Shown piece by piece: positions 29,630-38,111 of a DNA stretch of 64,000 nt. A program made the translations under genes and the position numbers. The notes beneath the pieces were generated by a model. It was not told the origin of the DNA. It saw only the letters and a program-made list of their open reading frames with translations, and searched no databases. Source of the stretch: Sphingomonas carotinifaciens (lineage in GTDB: Bacteria > Pseudomonadota > Alphaproteobacteria > Sphingomonadales > Sphingomonadaceae); the NCBI RefSeq assembly GCF_009789535.1, contig NZ_WSUT01000005.1, forward strand, positions 806,001 through 870,000, given 5' to 3'. Each line of letters starts with the position of its first letter. Position 1 is the first letter of the stretch.

Positions 29630-30205
29630 ATGAACCCCGCCCTCGTTCTAGCTTCTTCCAGCCCGCGCCGTCGCGACCTGCTCGCGCGGATCGGTGCCGT
29701 GCCTGCGCGCCAGGCCGCCCCCGACATCGACGAGGAGCCGCGGCCGAACGAGTTGCCCCGCGTCTATGCGCTGCGGCTGGCGGTGGAGAAGGCGCAGGCC
29801 GTGCTGCGGGGGCCGGGCGAGATCGTGATCGCGGGCGACACCACCATCGCGGTCGGGCGCCGCATCCTGCCGCCCGCAACCGATGAGGGCGTGCAGCGCC
29901 GCCTGCTCGCGCTGCTGTCCGGCCGGCGCCACCATGCCTTGTCCGCGATCTGCGTGATCGATGCGGCGGGCACCGTTCGCACGCGGATCGCCGACACGGT
30001 GGTCGCGTTCAAGCCGCTGTCAGCGGCCGAGATCGACGATTATGTCGCGTGCGGCGAGGGGCTGGGCAAGGCGGGCGGCTATGCCATCCAGGGCCGCGCC
30101 GAGGCGTTCGTCCGCTTCCTGTCGGGCAGCCATTCGGGCGTCGTCGGCCTGCCCCTGTTCGAGGCGCGCGCGCTGTTGAAGGCGTCCGGCCTGCCGCTTG
30201 GCTGA
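29630..30205 (+). CDS. maf: Maf-type nucleoside triphosphate pyrophosphatase
   Basis: This 191-residue house-cleaning enzyme hydrolyses noncanonical or excess nucleoside triphosphates (dTTP/UTP type). It begins LVLASSSPRRRDLLARIG, with the typical S-R-R motif. DEEP lies at about 34-37, and VIAGDTTIAVGRRIL carries the catalytic Asp. KAGGYAIQGRAEAFV and GSHSGVVGLPLFEA complete the family pattern. The ATG at 29630 matches the usual start; the frame is open 30 nt upstream. The RNase gene overlaps its 3' end by 8 nt. Confidence 0.95.
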   Translation: MNPALVLASSSPRRRDLLARIGAVPARQAAPDIDEEPRPNELPRVYALRLAVEKAQAVLRGPGEIVIAGDTTIAVGRRILPPATDEGVQRRLLALLSGRRHHALSAICVIDAAGTVRTRIADTVVAFKPLSAAEIDDYVACGEGLGKAGGYAIQGRAEAFVRFLSGSHSGVVGLPLFEARALLKASGLPLG

Positions 30206-31145
30206 ATGGCTGTACGAGGCGGGGATCGGCGAGGCACGGGCCGCGCTGGTCGCGGACGGCTGCATCGTCGAGGCGGCGATCGAGCCGGAGGATGTGCTGG
30301 CCGTCGATACCGTCTCGGCCGGGCGTCTGGTGGAAATCCTGCCCGGACGGCAGGGACGCGTGACGCTGGCTGCGGGCGGTGACGTGTTTCTGGGGCGCGT
30401 GCCCGCGGGGGTGACGCAAGGCGGTGCGCTCACCGTGCAGGTGGTGCGCGAGGCGATCCCCGAGCGAGGTCGCGCCAAGCTGCCCAAGGCGGTGGCGAGC
30501 GAGGCGGCTCCGGTGGCGGGGCCAGACCTGTTGCAGCGAATTATGGCGAGTGGTGTTCCGGTGCGGCAGATGCGGTCGCACGAGGCCGACGCGCTGGAGG
30601 CGGCGGGCTGGTCCGAACTGCTGGACGAGGCGGTGACGGGCGAGATTGGCTTCGGGCCGGGGGCGCTGCGCATGACCGCGACGCCGGCGATGACGCTGTT
30701 CGACGTGGACGGCGCACCGCCGCACGATGCGCTGGCGCTTGCCGCGGCGCGGAGCGTGGCGCGCGCGATCCGGCGGCATGGCATCGGCGGGTCGATCGGC
30801 ATCGATTTTCCGACGATCGAGGGCAAGGCGGCGCGACTGGCGGTGGCCCAGGCGATCGACGCCGAGCTGGCGCCCCCGTTCGAGCGGACCGCGGTCAACG
30901 GCTTCGGTTTCCTCCAGATCGTGCGGCCGCGACCGCGCGCATCGATTCCGGAGCGATTGGCGGCGGACCCGGTGGGGGCGGCGGCGCGCGCCGTGCTGCG
31001 CCAGATCGAGCGGGCGCCGGTCACCGCCTCGCGCATCCACCGGCTGGCGCCGGCGGTGTATGACCGAATCATCGCGCGCCCGGACTGGTGCGCCGAACTG
31101 GCGCGCCGCACGGGCGTGCAGCATCAATTGGAGCGTGGCGGATGA
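30198..31145 (+). CDS. Short RNase E/G-family protein
   Basis: This 315-residue protein starts with TTG, overlapping the end of maf. An S1-like N-terminal part (about residues 33-85, with GRLVEILPGRQGRV and GDVFLGRVPAG) is followed by an RNase H-like catalytic core. The core shows MTLFDVDGAP and GIGGSIGIDFPTIEG, which match the two acidic sites of RNase E/G (near D303 and D346 in E. coli RNase E). It is much shorter than RNase G (about 490 residues), and the zinc-link Cys pair is not seen. The maf/RNase/yacG order is common in Alphaproteobacteria. It is probably a divergent ribonuclease; activity is inferred. Confidence 0.83.
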   Translation: MAEWLYEAGIGEARAALVADGCIVEAAIEPEDVLAVDTVSAGRLVEILPGRQGRVTLAAGGDVFLGRVPAGVTQGGALTVQVVREAIPERGRAKLPKAVASEAAPVAGPDLLQRIMASGVPVRQMRSHEADALEAAGWSELLDEAVTGEIGFGPGALRMTATPAMTLFDVDGAPPHDALALAAARSVARAIRRHGIGGSIGIDFPTIEGKAARLAVAQAIDAELAPPFERTAVNGFGFLQIVRPRPRASIPERLAADPVGAAARAVLRQIERAPVTASRIHRLAPAVYDRIIARPDWCAELARRTGVQHQLERGG

Positions 31146-31306
31146 AATGCCCGATCTGCGGCCAGCCGGCCGTGCCCGAATACAAGCCCTTTTGCTCGCG
31201 CGGATGCCGCGACCGCGACCTGTTGCAATGGCTGGGCGACGGATATCGCGTGCCGGGACCGCCGGCAGACGAAGAAGGGCTGGACATGGGCGAAAACCGC
31301 CCCTAA
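31142..31306 (+). CDS. yacG: DNA gyrase inhibitor YacG
   Basis: This 54-residue zinc protein has the Cys4 pattern CPIC and CSRGC (residues 3, 6, 18 and 22), followed by RDRDLLQWLGDGYRVPG. YacG binds GyrB and blocks DNA binding. The ATG overlaps the stop codon of the RNase gene (ATGA). Confidence 0.93.
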   Translation: MKCPICGQPAVPEYKPFCSRGCRDRDLLQWLGDGYRVPGPPADEEGLDMGENRP

Positions 31307-31336
31307 ACGCGCGTCTCCGATCGCAACGCGGTCCGG

Positions 31337-31412
31337 GCCCAAGTAGCTCAGTTGGTAGAGCATGCGACTGAAAATCGCAGTGTCGGTGGTTCGATCCCGC
31401 CCTTGGGCACCA
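31337..31412 (+). tRNA. tRNA-Phe (anticodon GAA)
   Basis: A 76-nt cloverleaf: acceptor stem GCCCAAG/CTTGGGC, D-arm GCTCAGTTGGTAGAGC, and anticodon stem TGCGA/TCGCA with loop CTGAAAA and anticodon GAA at 31370-31372. The T-arm is GGTGG-TTCGATC-CCGCC, and CCA is encoded. The accessory region begins directly after it, so it is a likely integration site. Confidence 0.98.
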
Positions 31413-31418
31413 TTCCCT

Positions 31419-31481
31419 TTGATCGCGCACAGGAACGAGTGCAGATCGCTCGACTAACGAGCGCCTCAGACACATCAAGCG
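31419..31481. repeat. Imperfect repeat R1, beside tRNA-Phe
   Basis: This 63-nt segment starts TTGATCGCGCAC 6 nt after the tRNA and resembles 38438-38503. It contains a perfect 6-bp inverted repeat CGCTCG-actaa-CGAGCG (31447-31452 / 31458-31463). The rest of 31413-31653 holds no gene I can support. It may be an attachment-site relic. Confidence 0.5.
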
Positions 31482-31653
31482 ACGTCATGTCTGACGTTCT
31501 CCACGTAAATTTCGTCGATAAAGGCTGGGCCAAGTTTTCGACGGGATCGGAGACGTGACTACTGCTTGTCGCCTCTCTCCTTCGGGATCGCCCGATCAAT
31601 TCAGAACTGCCATCCATCCAGCATCCTTTCGGATGTGATCACCGTCCATCGGA

Positions 31654-33426
31654 TCACGCCGCGCCCCATCCCTCCAGGCTCGCGCCCACTGCGCCGGCGG
31701 ATAGCCGGGCTCCCAGCATCAGCGTGTGCAGCTGCTTCATCTTGAGGATTCGCGTGGCGCCCGCCGTCCGGTCGTTGCAGGCGTTGTACTCCGTCCGGGT
31801 GAGTTGCGGCTGCAGGATCACGACGCGACGCGCGTAACCGGGCGGCAGGTCTCGCGCGCGCCGGATCATCCCCGTGCGATCCGCCTGGGGGCTGCCCGCA
31901 AGCCACACGGCCGAGCCAATCAGATTGTCGTGGTTGCGGCCGAGGGCGTCCGCCAGCGTCGTGCGGTCCAGATGTCGCAGGTTCTTGACCGCCTGACCAA
32001 CGACGACCTCGAACTTAGAGGCGGACACCTCCCGCCCGGCCCTGTCCGATCCAGCCGCCTTGACATGGAACAGGGTAACGAGATCGTCGTCGGCGATGTG
32101 GATGAAGTCGGCGATCTCCATGGAGCCGTCGTCGCTCGCGAGCCATCCACTGCCGCCGAACTCGTCGAAGACGTAGCCGAAGAGTGAGTTGTCGACCGCT
32201 CCCGCGACTTTGCTGCCGATCCGGCCCGCGAGCGTCTGCCCGGCCGCCACCGCCGGCTTCTCGCAGGCCACGTCGTAGCCCGTGAGATCCACGAACCTCC
32301 AGTCGAAGCGCTGGTCGCGGTAGGCGCTGGTGTAGCAGCCGCCATGCGACAACGTGTGTCCGCTGCCGTATCTGATCTTGGTCCAGTCGACGTCGCGCAG
32401 ATGGTCCAGGCACACGTCGCGGTCGTCGTCCGTTCCGTAACGGACGTCAATCCACTCGGCTTCGATGGCAATCCGCCCCTCGCTCATCGATGGCTCGATG
32501 CGAACGTCGCCCAGATCCGTCCCCTGATGGACGACCCTCGCGGTCAGGGCGGCTCTGTCGGTGGCGACGATCTCTAGGTCGGTCGCGAGCGCCCAGCTCT
32601 CCATGCTCCGGATCTCGTCGCGATCGAGGGAAGCGCCGAAGAGCTCGGACGGGACGAACCCCACCTCATATGCGTCGTCAACGCCCCCCAGGTCGTCCAG
32701 ACTTCGCGCCAGCATCCCAAAGCGACCGCTGGGCGCGGGCGGAGCGGCGACGCGGTCGATCAGCATCTCCAGTCGGGCTGCGAACTGACCCCAGTCCTTC
32801 GGACGGCTCGTCCAAACGCGCGAGTTGCCGGGGAACGCGCCGATGGACGCGTCCTCGGTGCCGTCCAGCTTGAGGGGAACGGTGCTGCGCATCGCGGAGT
32901 AGTGGAAGGTCTGATCGCCCAGCGGATCCAGTGCGTATTCCAAGGCGGTCCCCATAAGGGTCTTGGCGCTCGGCTTCGAGTCGGTGTCCTCGTGGATGCC
33001 GTTCATCCAGATGACCGACGCTCGAGATCCGACGAAGGCGGCCTCGATGACGGATCTCTCGACGAGTGCGGCGCATCCGACCCTCGCGATGCCGCCCAGC
33101 AGTCCGGACCGGGACGCGCATACCCCCGCCAGATCCCCCTTGGTCGCGACAACGATCAGGTGGTGCTGGACGTTCATCAGCAGGCTTTCGGGCGCCCAGG
33201 CCGGGGCCCTCACTTCCACATACCCGATCGTCCGCACGCGCAGGCCGCCGTAGGAGTGAGCGGCCGACGTCTCCCGCGGACCGTTCGCGACGTCGGAGCC
33301 GAGGATGCCGTCGATCTCGGCGCACAGGGTGGACAGGAAGCGGTCGGCACGAGTCGTCGCGCGCCGCCTGAGCAGGAGCGGCGCAAGGAACGGCCGGAGG
33401 ATGGCTGTGTTCGGAGGGGTGGCCAT
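31654..33426 (-). CDS. Probable PD-(D/E)xK-type nuclease, unrecognised defence-associated protein
   Basis: This 590-residue soluble protein matches no family that I can name. Its C-terminal third contains a nuclease-like pattern. SMEIADFIHI (Asp440) is followed by VTLFHVKAAGS (HVK at 454-456), then a helix SKFEVVVGQAVKNLRHL (471-486) with Glu and Gln. This fits D-x(n)-(E/H)xK plus a Q-helix. The N-terminal two thirds show alternating strands and helices without known motifs; HEPN-, helicase- or Walker-type motifs are absent. The gene lies 115 nt downstream of the HEPN-like gene on the same strand, so it is perhaps the last gene of a three-gene unit that ends at the tRNA-proximal edge of the island. 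The nuclease role is inferred. Confidence 0.72.
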   Translation of the reverse strand: MATPPNTAILRPFLAPLLLRRRATTRADRFLSTLCAEIDGILGSDVANGPRETSAAHSYGGLRVRTIGYVEVRAPAWAPESLLMNVQHHLIVVATKGDLAGVCASRSGLLGGIARVGCAALVERSVIEAAFVGSRASVIWMNGIHEDTDSKPSAKTLMGTALEYALDPLGDQTFHYSAMRSTVPLKLDGTEDASIGAFPGNSRVWTSRPKDWGQFAARLEMLIDRVAAPPAPSGRFGMLARSLDDLGGVDDAYEVGFVPSELFGASLDRDEIRSMESWALATDLEIVATDRAALTARVVHQGTDLGDVRIEPSMSEGRIAIEAEWIDVRYGTDDDRDVCLDHLRDVDWTKIRYGSGHTLSHGGCYTSAYRDQRFDWRFVDLTGYDVACEKPAVAAGQTLAGRIGSKVAGAVDNSLFGYVFDEFGGSGWLASDDGSMEIADFIHIADDDLVTLFHVKAAGSDRAGREVSASKFEVVVGQAVKNLRHLDRTTLADALGRNHDNLIGSAVWLAGSPQADRTGMIRRARDLPPGYARRVVILQPQLTRTEYNACNDRTAGATRILKMKQLHTLMLGARLSAGAVGASLEGWGAA

Positions 33427-33541
33427 GCGCCATCGTTTCTACGGCGGCGCGGGTGACGCGTACAGCCCCGCGGAGGACGAGTGACCGGGGACGGGGATGT
33501 CGAAGCCGAGGAGAGGTCGTCGGCTGGCACCGACCGCCGCG

Positions 33542-34570
33542 TCATTCCGTATGACGCGGCTGGAACGTCGTCTCGTCATCGTGAAGGTAGGGCGCCTTCC
33601 TGATTTCGAGGTTCGCGCCATGGAAGCAATACTTTCGCTCGGCGGCCTCCGTCGCGCCATCCACGAGCTGGAGGGTGGCGCGATATCGCGAGAAGGCGTC
33701 CGCTACGGTGACGACGGGGCCGCCACCGTAGCGCCATTCCGCCATCGCCTCCCATTTCGGGATGCGTGTCAGGAGCGTACGGTCGAAGGGCGCCTTGCCG
33801 GCAGGCAGCCGGTCGTGAAGCACATATAGGTCGTGCGTCTCGGTGAACGATCCGCCACGCTGCTGGGAGAGCATCTTCAGCGAGAGTTCGCACGCCATCC
33901 GCAGCTCCCACTGCGCGCGCCTCGTCTCGATGGGGCCGCCTTCAGCGATCTGCGCCGCCGCCTGACCGAGATGGGAGATGATCGGATCACTCAGTTCGCC
34001 GACGCGAGGATCGGCCGCCTCCACGGTCGTCATTCCGCAGTGGATCGAACGCAGCCTGCCGGCGATCGCGTTCGCAAGGCGGCGTGCCTTCAGCCCGTCA
34101 CCGCGCGGCATCGCGGAGAAGTTCGGCGGCCGGTCGATCCAGGCGAGCGCGTCCTCGTCGTCCGCGACCCGTTCCGGCCAGTGCAGCCAGACCGTTTTGC
34201 CCGGCGTGGCCGGACGGGACGTCACCAGCGGGACCGTCATCCGGAAGGCGGTGCCGAGCACCATGGTGCAGGCGTCGACCGTGCGGCCCGAGCCTCCGAC
34301 CATAATCTCGCCGTAGCGGCTGCGATACCACGCGACGGTGCGGGCGTAGACCACCTTGAACCACTCGCTGTCCATGTAGTCCAGGAATCCGCCGGGCTGG
34401 GTCGGCTCGGGCCCCGCCTCGGTCCTCACTTGCAGGATGCAGAAGCGGACGAACTCCCGCGCCGCCTTTAGCGGACGACGAACGAGCGGCACGTCCTCCT
34501 CGGCCAAGACCCGATCGATCACGTCGAGGGCTTCCGCGAGCGCTTCCTCGAAGTCGTCGGAACCCGCCAT
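33542..34570 (-). CDS. HEPN-like protein of unknown function
   Basis: This protein has 342 residues. I start it at the ATG that shares one base with the stop codon of the upstream SEC-C gene (TGATG); the frame is open another 147 nt upstream within that gene. The C-terminal third has WELRMACELSLKMLSQQRGG and then THDLYVLHDRL (about 222-255), the style of a HEPN domain. The strict RxxxxH ribonuclease motif is not evident there. The N-terminal part (1-200) is unassigned. No signal or transmembrane segment is seen. HEPN proteins often act as RNases or their scaffolds in toxin-antitoxin and phage-defence systems. The role here is inferred from this and the context. Confidence 0.68.
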   Translation of the reverse strand: MAGSDDFEEALAEALDVIDRVLAEEDVPLVRRPLKAAREFVRFCILQVRTEAGPEPTQPGGFLDYMDSEWFKVVYARTVAWYRSRYGEIMVGGSGRTVDACTMVLGTAFRMTVPLVTSRPATPGKTVWLHWPERVADDEDALAWIDRPPNFSAMPRGDGLKARRLANAIAGRLRSIHCGMTTVEAADPRVGELSDPIISHLGQAAAQIAEGGPIETRRAQWELRMACELSLKMLSQQRGGSFTETHDLYVLHDRLPAGKAPFDRTLLTRIPKWEAMAEWRYGGGPVVTVADAFSRYRATLQLVDGATEAAERKYCFHGANLEIRKAPYLHDDETTFQPRHTE

Positions 34571-35742
34571 CAGCCGCGCGTTCGCTCCACGACGGCGGCG
34601 GTCGCCAGCGGCGGCCGGTTCGGAACATAGGATCCCGACGTTCTGGGGTTCATCGCTGCGCCGGCACGGACGCGCCTCTGGAGATCGTCTCTCTGCGCCA
34701 TCGGCAGACCGTTCCACCAGCTCGGGCGAAGATAGATGTTCTCGAGCTGCTCGAACGCCAACTGCACGACCGCATCCGCCTTGTCGGCGTCCGATACGGC
34801 ATCGAACGCCTCGACGTAGGCGGCCGAGGCACCATCGTGCGACCCGATCCAGGCGAACACCGCGACGCTGCGGCCGGCGTAGGAGGTGATCGTGAGCGTG
34901 AGCTGGTCGAACGCGGCGTCGCCGCGGGCGAGGTGCTGCAGGCGCGTGCCGTCGATCGCCAGCTCCGGCATAAAGCCTCCGGCGACGACCAGCGGAAGGA
35001 GGCCATCGAACCGAAAGGCGCGGTGATGCAGGCCAACCCGATCCCCGCTCGCCAAACGCGCGCGGTATTCCCCCATGACGGCGTCGGTCTCCGCCAACGA
35101 GCGCCTGGCTCCGGCGAGCGTGAGGTGGAGATGACGCTGGATCCGCTCCTGCACGGCGAGAGGCTGACCACGATCCATCTGGCGCTGGAGCCTCGTGTTC
35201 TCGACCTGCACCGCCTTCGTGAACCGCTCGTAGGCCGTCGCACGGAAGCCGAACAGCAGCGCGTCGTCCGCATCCAGAGCCACGTCACTGCCCTCGATCG
35301 GCTTGAACACCGCGCCATCGTGGCGACCACAGAACCCCGGAAACACCGAAGCCTTGCCGGTGCCGATCGCGACCGGGGGCGGTCGACCGTCGTGATCGAT
35401 CATCGCGCGCATGCTCTGCGGCTTCACCGTCAGCACAAGCGACTTACCCTCCGCGATCGCGGCCAGACCGCCCCGGCGCTGCACCGTGTGCGATCCCGAA
35501 ATGCCGTCGGCACAGCCGGTGCCGTCGAGCGAGTGCGAGCAATAGCCCCTCTTCCCCCGCCGTCGCCAATCGGCCTCGACCTCGAAGGGGCTGAAGGGCT
35601 CCATCGCCTCTCGGTCCATGTGGCACTTCTTCCACTTGTCACCCGAAAGGCACCAGCAGGGCTCGTTGCGCCCCATGCTCGCTCGCGCGGTCGGTAGCCG
35701 CGAGGCGACATGGTTCGCGAAGATGGAGGAATGTGCCGGCAT
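34570..35742 (-). CDS. SEC-C motif zinc protein of unknown function
   Basis: This protein has about 390 residues. The N-terminal SEC-C motif reads GRNEPCWCLSGDKWKKCHM (Cys29, Cys31, Cys40, His41). A second metal-binding set follows: YCSH and GTGC (Cys68, His70, Cys77) with SGSHTVQRRG (His85), then the conserved PGFCGRHDGAVFKPIE (Cys138, His141). The layout of SEC-C plus Cys/His box plus FCxxHD recurs in defence-associated proteins. The start is uncertain: ATG at 35742 (used) or at 35676, just before GRNEP. The frame is open to 36141, but that stretch is Arg/Pro-rich and unlike coding sequence. It is the first gene of the minus-strand unit and is coupled to the HEPN-like gene. Confidence 0.7.
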   Translation of the reverse strand: MPAHSSIFANHVASRLPTARASMGRNEPCWCLSGDKWKKCHMDREAMEPFSPFEVEADWRRRGKRGYCSHSLDGTGCADGISGSHTVQRRGGLAAIAEGKSLVLTVKPQSMRAMIDHDGRPPPVAIGTGKASVFPGFCGRHDGAVFKPIEGSDVALDADDALLFGFRATAYERFTKAVQVENTRLQRQMDRGQPLAVQERIQRHLHLTLAGARRSLAETDAVMGEYRARLASGDRVGLHHRAFRFDGLLPLVVAGGFMPELAIDGTRLQHLARGDAAFDQLTLTITSYAGRSVAVFAWIGSHDGASAAYVEAFDAVSDADKADAVVQLAFEQLENIYLRPSWWNGLPMAQRDDLQRRVRAGAAMNPRTSGSYVPNRPPLATAAVVERTRG

Positions 35743-36062
35743 GGACGGGATATCGGCATCGGACGCTCGCGCTGCAACTCGGCGCAGTCCCGGAACCGGC
35801 TTCCGGGATCGCGCGACAAGCTCCACCGCGGGCGGCGACCGACCAGACGTCACGACGGGGTAGAAGTCCGCAGCTAGGTGAAGGGAAGACGGGATGTCGG
35901 CCGAGCTTGAAGCCGCCCTTCGGATCCAGCTCCGCCGACAGTATCTCCGCCAGGACGAACGACCGAACGGTGGGCACGGACCGGTCCCATGCGACGGGAC
36001 GCGCCGCCGCCGGACGAGCGCGTTCGGCGACCTCGCCGCGCGGCCATCCAACGAGGCGATAG

Positions 36063-36098
36063 TCTGTTCCGTTACGGGTGACGCCCGCGTCATCCTAG
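36063..36098. repeat. 36-nt repeat copy 1
   Basis: This segment (TCTGTTCCGTTACGGGTGAC then 16 more bases) matches 51441-51476 at 30 of 36 positions, and all six differences are transitions. It lies between the divergent SEC-C and channel genes. It ends in CTAG, the site where the IS5 element sits in the other copy. Confidence 0.6.
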
Positions 36099-36243
36099 GG
36101 CGACACGGGGCCCGCCCAACCCGCCCTGAACCCTCACGCATCAGCCAGGACCAAGTTCATCGCTGATGATCGGCTGCGGCGCCGGGCGTCGCGGCGGCGA
36201 TGCGCCCTTCCTGTCCGGCGGGTCGGGATGTATCGATGGACGC

Positions 36244-37344
36244 ATGTTCAGAATGCGCCGCTCCTCAGAGACGTCACGCCATGCTGGAGCCACGCGAAGC
36301 TCCGGGCTGACGACGCGACACATCGGCAACCGTCGTCACGCATGCTGGTGGGAGCCAATCCACGATCCCGGCTTCGTGCTCGATCCCGTCCCCTACGACT
36401 GGGATCTGGACCGCAACGCCGGACCGTATCGCCGCTTCGTCCCGGCGTCGGCGCTGAAGGAGCGCATCACGCCCGGGGATACCCTCGAGATACGCGACGC
36501 GGCCTTTCGCGAATGCGACTTCCAGGGGGTGTTCGAGGGTGACCCGATCATCATGTTCGAACGGTGCAGGTTCGTTCGATGCGACCTAGCCTACTCAACG
36601 TGGCGGAGGTGCCACTTCAAGGACTGCACGTTCGAGCACTGTTCGATATCGCTCGCGGCGTTCGAAGGCTGCGAACTGCGCGGCTGCTCCTGGACCAACA
36701 TCGGTCTGTCCAGCCGAACCGAGCTTCTCCGCACCTTCATCAGCAACCCCGGGGAACTGATCGCCGCCTCCACCAGCGGACGCGATCCGGACAGACCGAC
36801 GCTGGAGCACCGCATGCACCAGTGGTTCAGACTGAAGGGGACGCGTGCCCACTTCCTGCGCACCGTGATGCTGTCCCACGCCACCACGGGCGACGAGCAC
36901 ACCTACTACGAGACCGTGCGTCTGCACGAGCTGCAGCGATCCTCCGCCCGCGTGGCGCAGGACGCCTACGATCTCGTCTTCGGCTCGGGACGGAAGCGCG
37001 CGTCCGCGGTGCCCGCCATGCTCCTTCACGCCTTCAATCACGGCATCATGCGATGTCTGGGCTCGCTGAACGCCTGGGGAGAATCCGCCGGACGGCCCCT
37101 GGTGGCTCTGCTGGCCTGCTGGGGCGCGTTCGGCCTCGCCTACTCGCGTGCGTGGTTCGCGAACCCGGTCGCCGCGCCGTGGCAGAAGAGCTTCGACATC
37201 ACCCTCCTCGTCGGTTACGGCAATCAGGTGGTGGCGAAGGATCCCGCGCTGACCATGGTGCAGGACGCGCACGTGTTGGTCGCCATCGTAATCTACTCCG
37301 TCTTCTTCGCCACCGTCATCTCGAAGCTGTCACGGACGCGATGA
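36244..37344 (+). CDS. Pentapeptide-repeat protein with two-TM potassium-channel-like domain
   Basis: This 366-residue protein starts at ATG 36244; an ATG at 36166 would add 26 residues and neither has a strong RBS. Residues 86-150 form irregular pentapeptide-type repeats with alternating C-x-F turns, such as FRECDFQGVF, FERCRFVRCDL and CHFKDCTFEHC. The C-terminus has TM1 (285-302, LVALLACWGAFGLAYSRA), a pore helix and filter-like FDITLLVGYGNQ (LVGYGN at 322-327, close to the potassium-channel TVGYGD), and TM2 (343-361). It is likely an inner-membrane ion channel gated through the cytosolic domain. It is coupled by ATGA to a nucleotidyltransferase gene, which suggests a signal-and-effector pair. 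Channel function is inferred. Confidence 0.75.
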   Translation: MFRMRRSSETSRHAGATRSSGLTTRHIGNRRHACWWEPIHDPGFVLDPVPYDWDLDRNAGPYRRFVPASALKERITPGDTLEIRDAAFRECDFQGVFEGDPIIMFERCRFVRCDLAYSTWRRCHFKDCTFEHCSISLAAFEGCELRGCSWTNIGLSSRTELLRTFISNPGELIAASTSGRDPDRPTLEHRMHQWFRLKGTRAHFLRTVMLSHATTGDEHTYYETVRLHELQRSSARVAQDAYDLVFGSGRKRASAVPAMLLHAFNHGIMRCLGSLNAWGESAGRPLVALLACWGAFGLAYSRAWFANPVAAPWQKSFDITLLVGYGNQVVAKDPALTMVQDAHVLVAIVIYSVFFATVISKLSRTR

Positions 37345-38030
37345 GCGGCGAGGTCCTGATCCTCTACGGCAGTCGGGCGAGGGGCGACGCGGGGCCGAAC
37401 GCCGACGTGGATCTCATGCTGGCCACGGGAGCGCCACGTCCCCAATCGCCGGTCGAATGCATGGGGGTAAGCTTGCACCGCTATCCGCGCACTTGGCTCC
37501 TGGAGCGGGCCGGTTCGGGCGACCTCTTCGCCTACCACGTCGGGCACGAAGGCGTCGCCCTCCAGGATGCGGACGCCTTCCTGCTGGAGCTTCGCGCGGC
37601 GTTCATGCGTCGACCCTCCTACGTCGCGGACGCCCGCAACGGTCTGCTCGTCGCGCGCCTGCTCGCGGAGGACGACTGGGGTCTGGACGCCGGCCTGAGA
37701 CGCAGGTTCTTCTGGGGCGTGCGCACCTGCATCATCTCGCGCCACGCGGAGCACGCGAGACCGGTGTTCGCCGCGAGGGAACTGGAGCGGCTGTCGGGCA
37801 TCGACGGTCTCGCCGATGCGCTCGCGCGAAGGGAGATCATGACATTCCAAGAATGTCGTGCGCTCGGAAAATCGTTGGAGGCGGCGGTCGGAGATCTGGC
37901 TCCCGCATCAATCACGGGTGAGGTTCTGCGGTCTGCGCTCGCGGCGGCGGGCGGATTCCCCGCGGAGTGCGCCCTCGCTTTGGAGAGGCGTCGATGGGAG
38001 GACGGAGCGGACGGCGCGACCTACGCCTGA
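37341..38030 (+). CDS. Small nucleotidyltransferase-domain protein
   Basis: This protein has 229 residues. The N-terminus carries the Pol-beta superfamily motif GSRARGDAGPNADVDLML, with GS at 10-11 and DVD at 22-24 as metal ligands. It is followed by the helix segment ERAGSGDLFAYHVGHEG, which is typical of minimal nucleotidyltransferase families. The C-terminal half is helical (RRRFFWGVRTCIISRHA) and could be a fused HEPN-like domain. Relatives transfer nucleotides to proteins, tRNA or small molecules. The start overlaps the channel gene stop codon by 4 nt. The codon use is like that of its neighbours. It may make a nucleotide signal or modify the channel; neither is proven. Confidence 0.8.
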   Translation: MSGEVLILYGSRARGDAGPNADVDLMLATGAPRPQSPVECMGVSLHRYPRTWLLERAGSGDLFAYHVGHEGVALQDADAFLLELRAAFMRRPSYVADARNGLLVARLLAEDDWGLDAGLRRRFFWGVRTCIISRHAEHARPVFAARELERLSGIDGLADALARREIMTFQECRALGKSLEAAVGDLAPASITGEVLRSALAAAGGFPAECALALERRRWEDGADGATYA

Positions 38031-38111
38031 TCGACCGTTAAGCTCTTCGGGGCGGATCCGCAGCGCCGGAGTGCGAGCGCGCAGCTTCGCCCGGGCGCTT
38101 GCGCGACCGCC

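Noticed and set aside
31352..31558. A 68-codon frame across tRNA-Phe ending in FVDKGWAKFSTGSET
   Set aside because: It starts inside the tRNA gene and has no RBS. The part after the tRNA is better treated as repeat R1 and spacer.
35743..36141. Extension of the SEC-C gene to an upstream start at 36141
   Set aside because: The added 133 residues are Arg/Ser/Pro-rich without structure and contain the 36-nt repeat, so I start the gene at 35742 or 35676.
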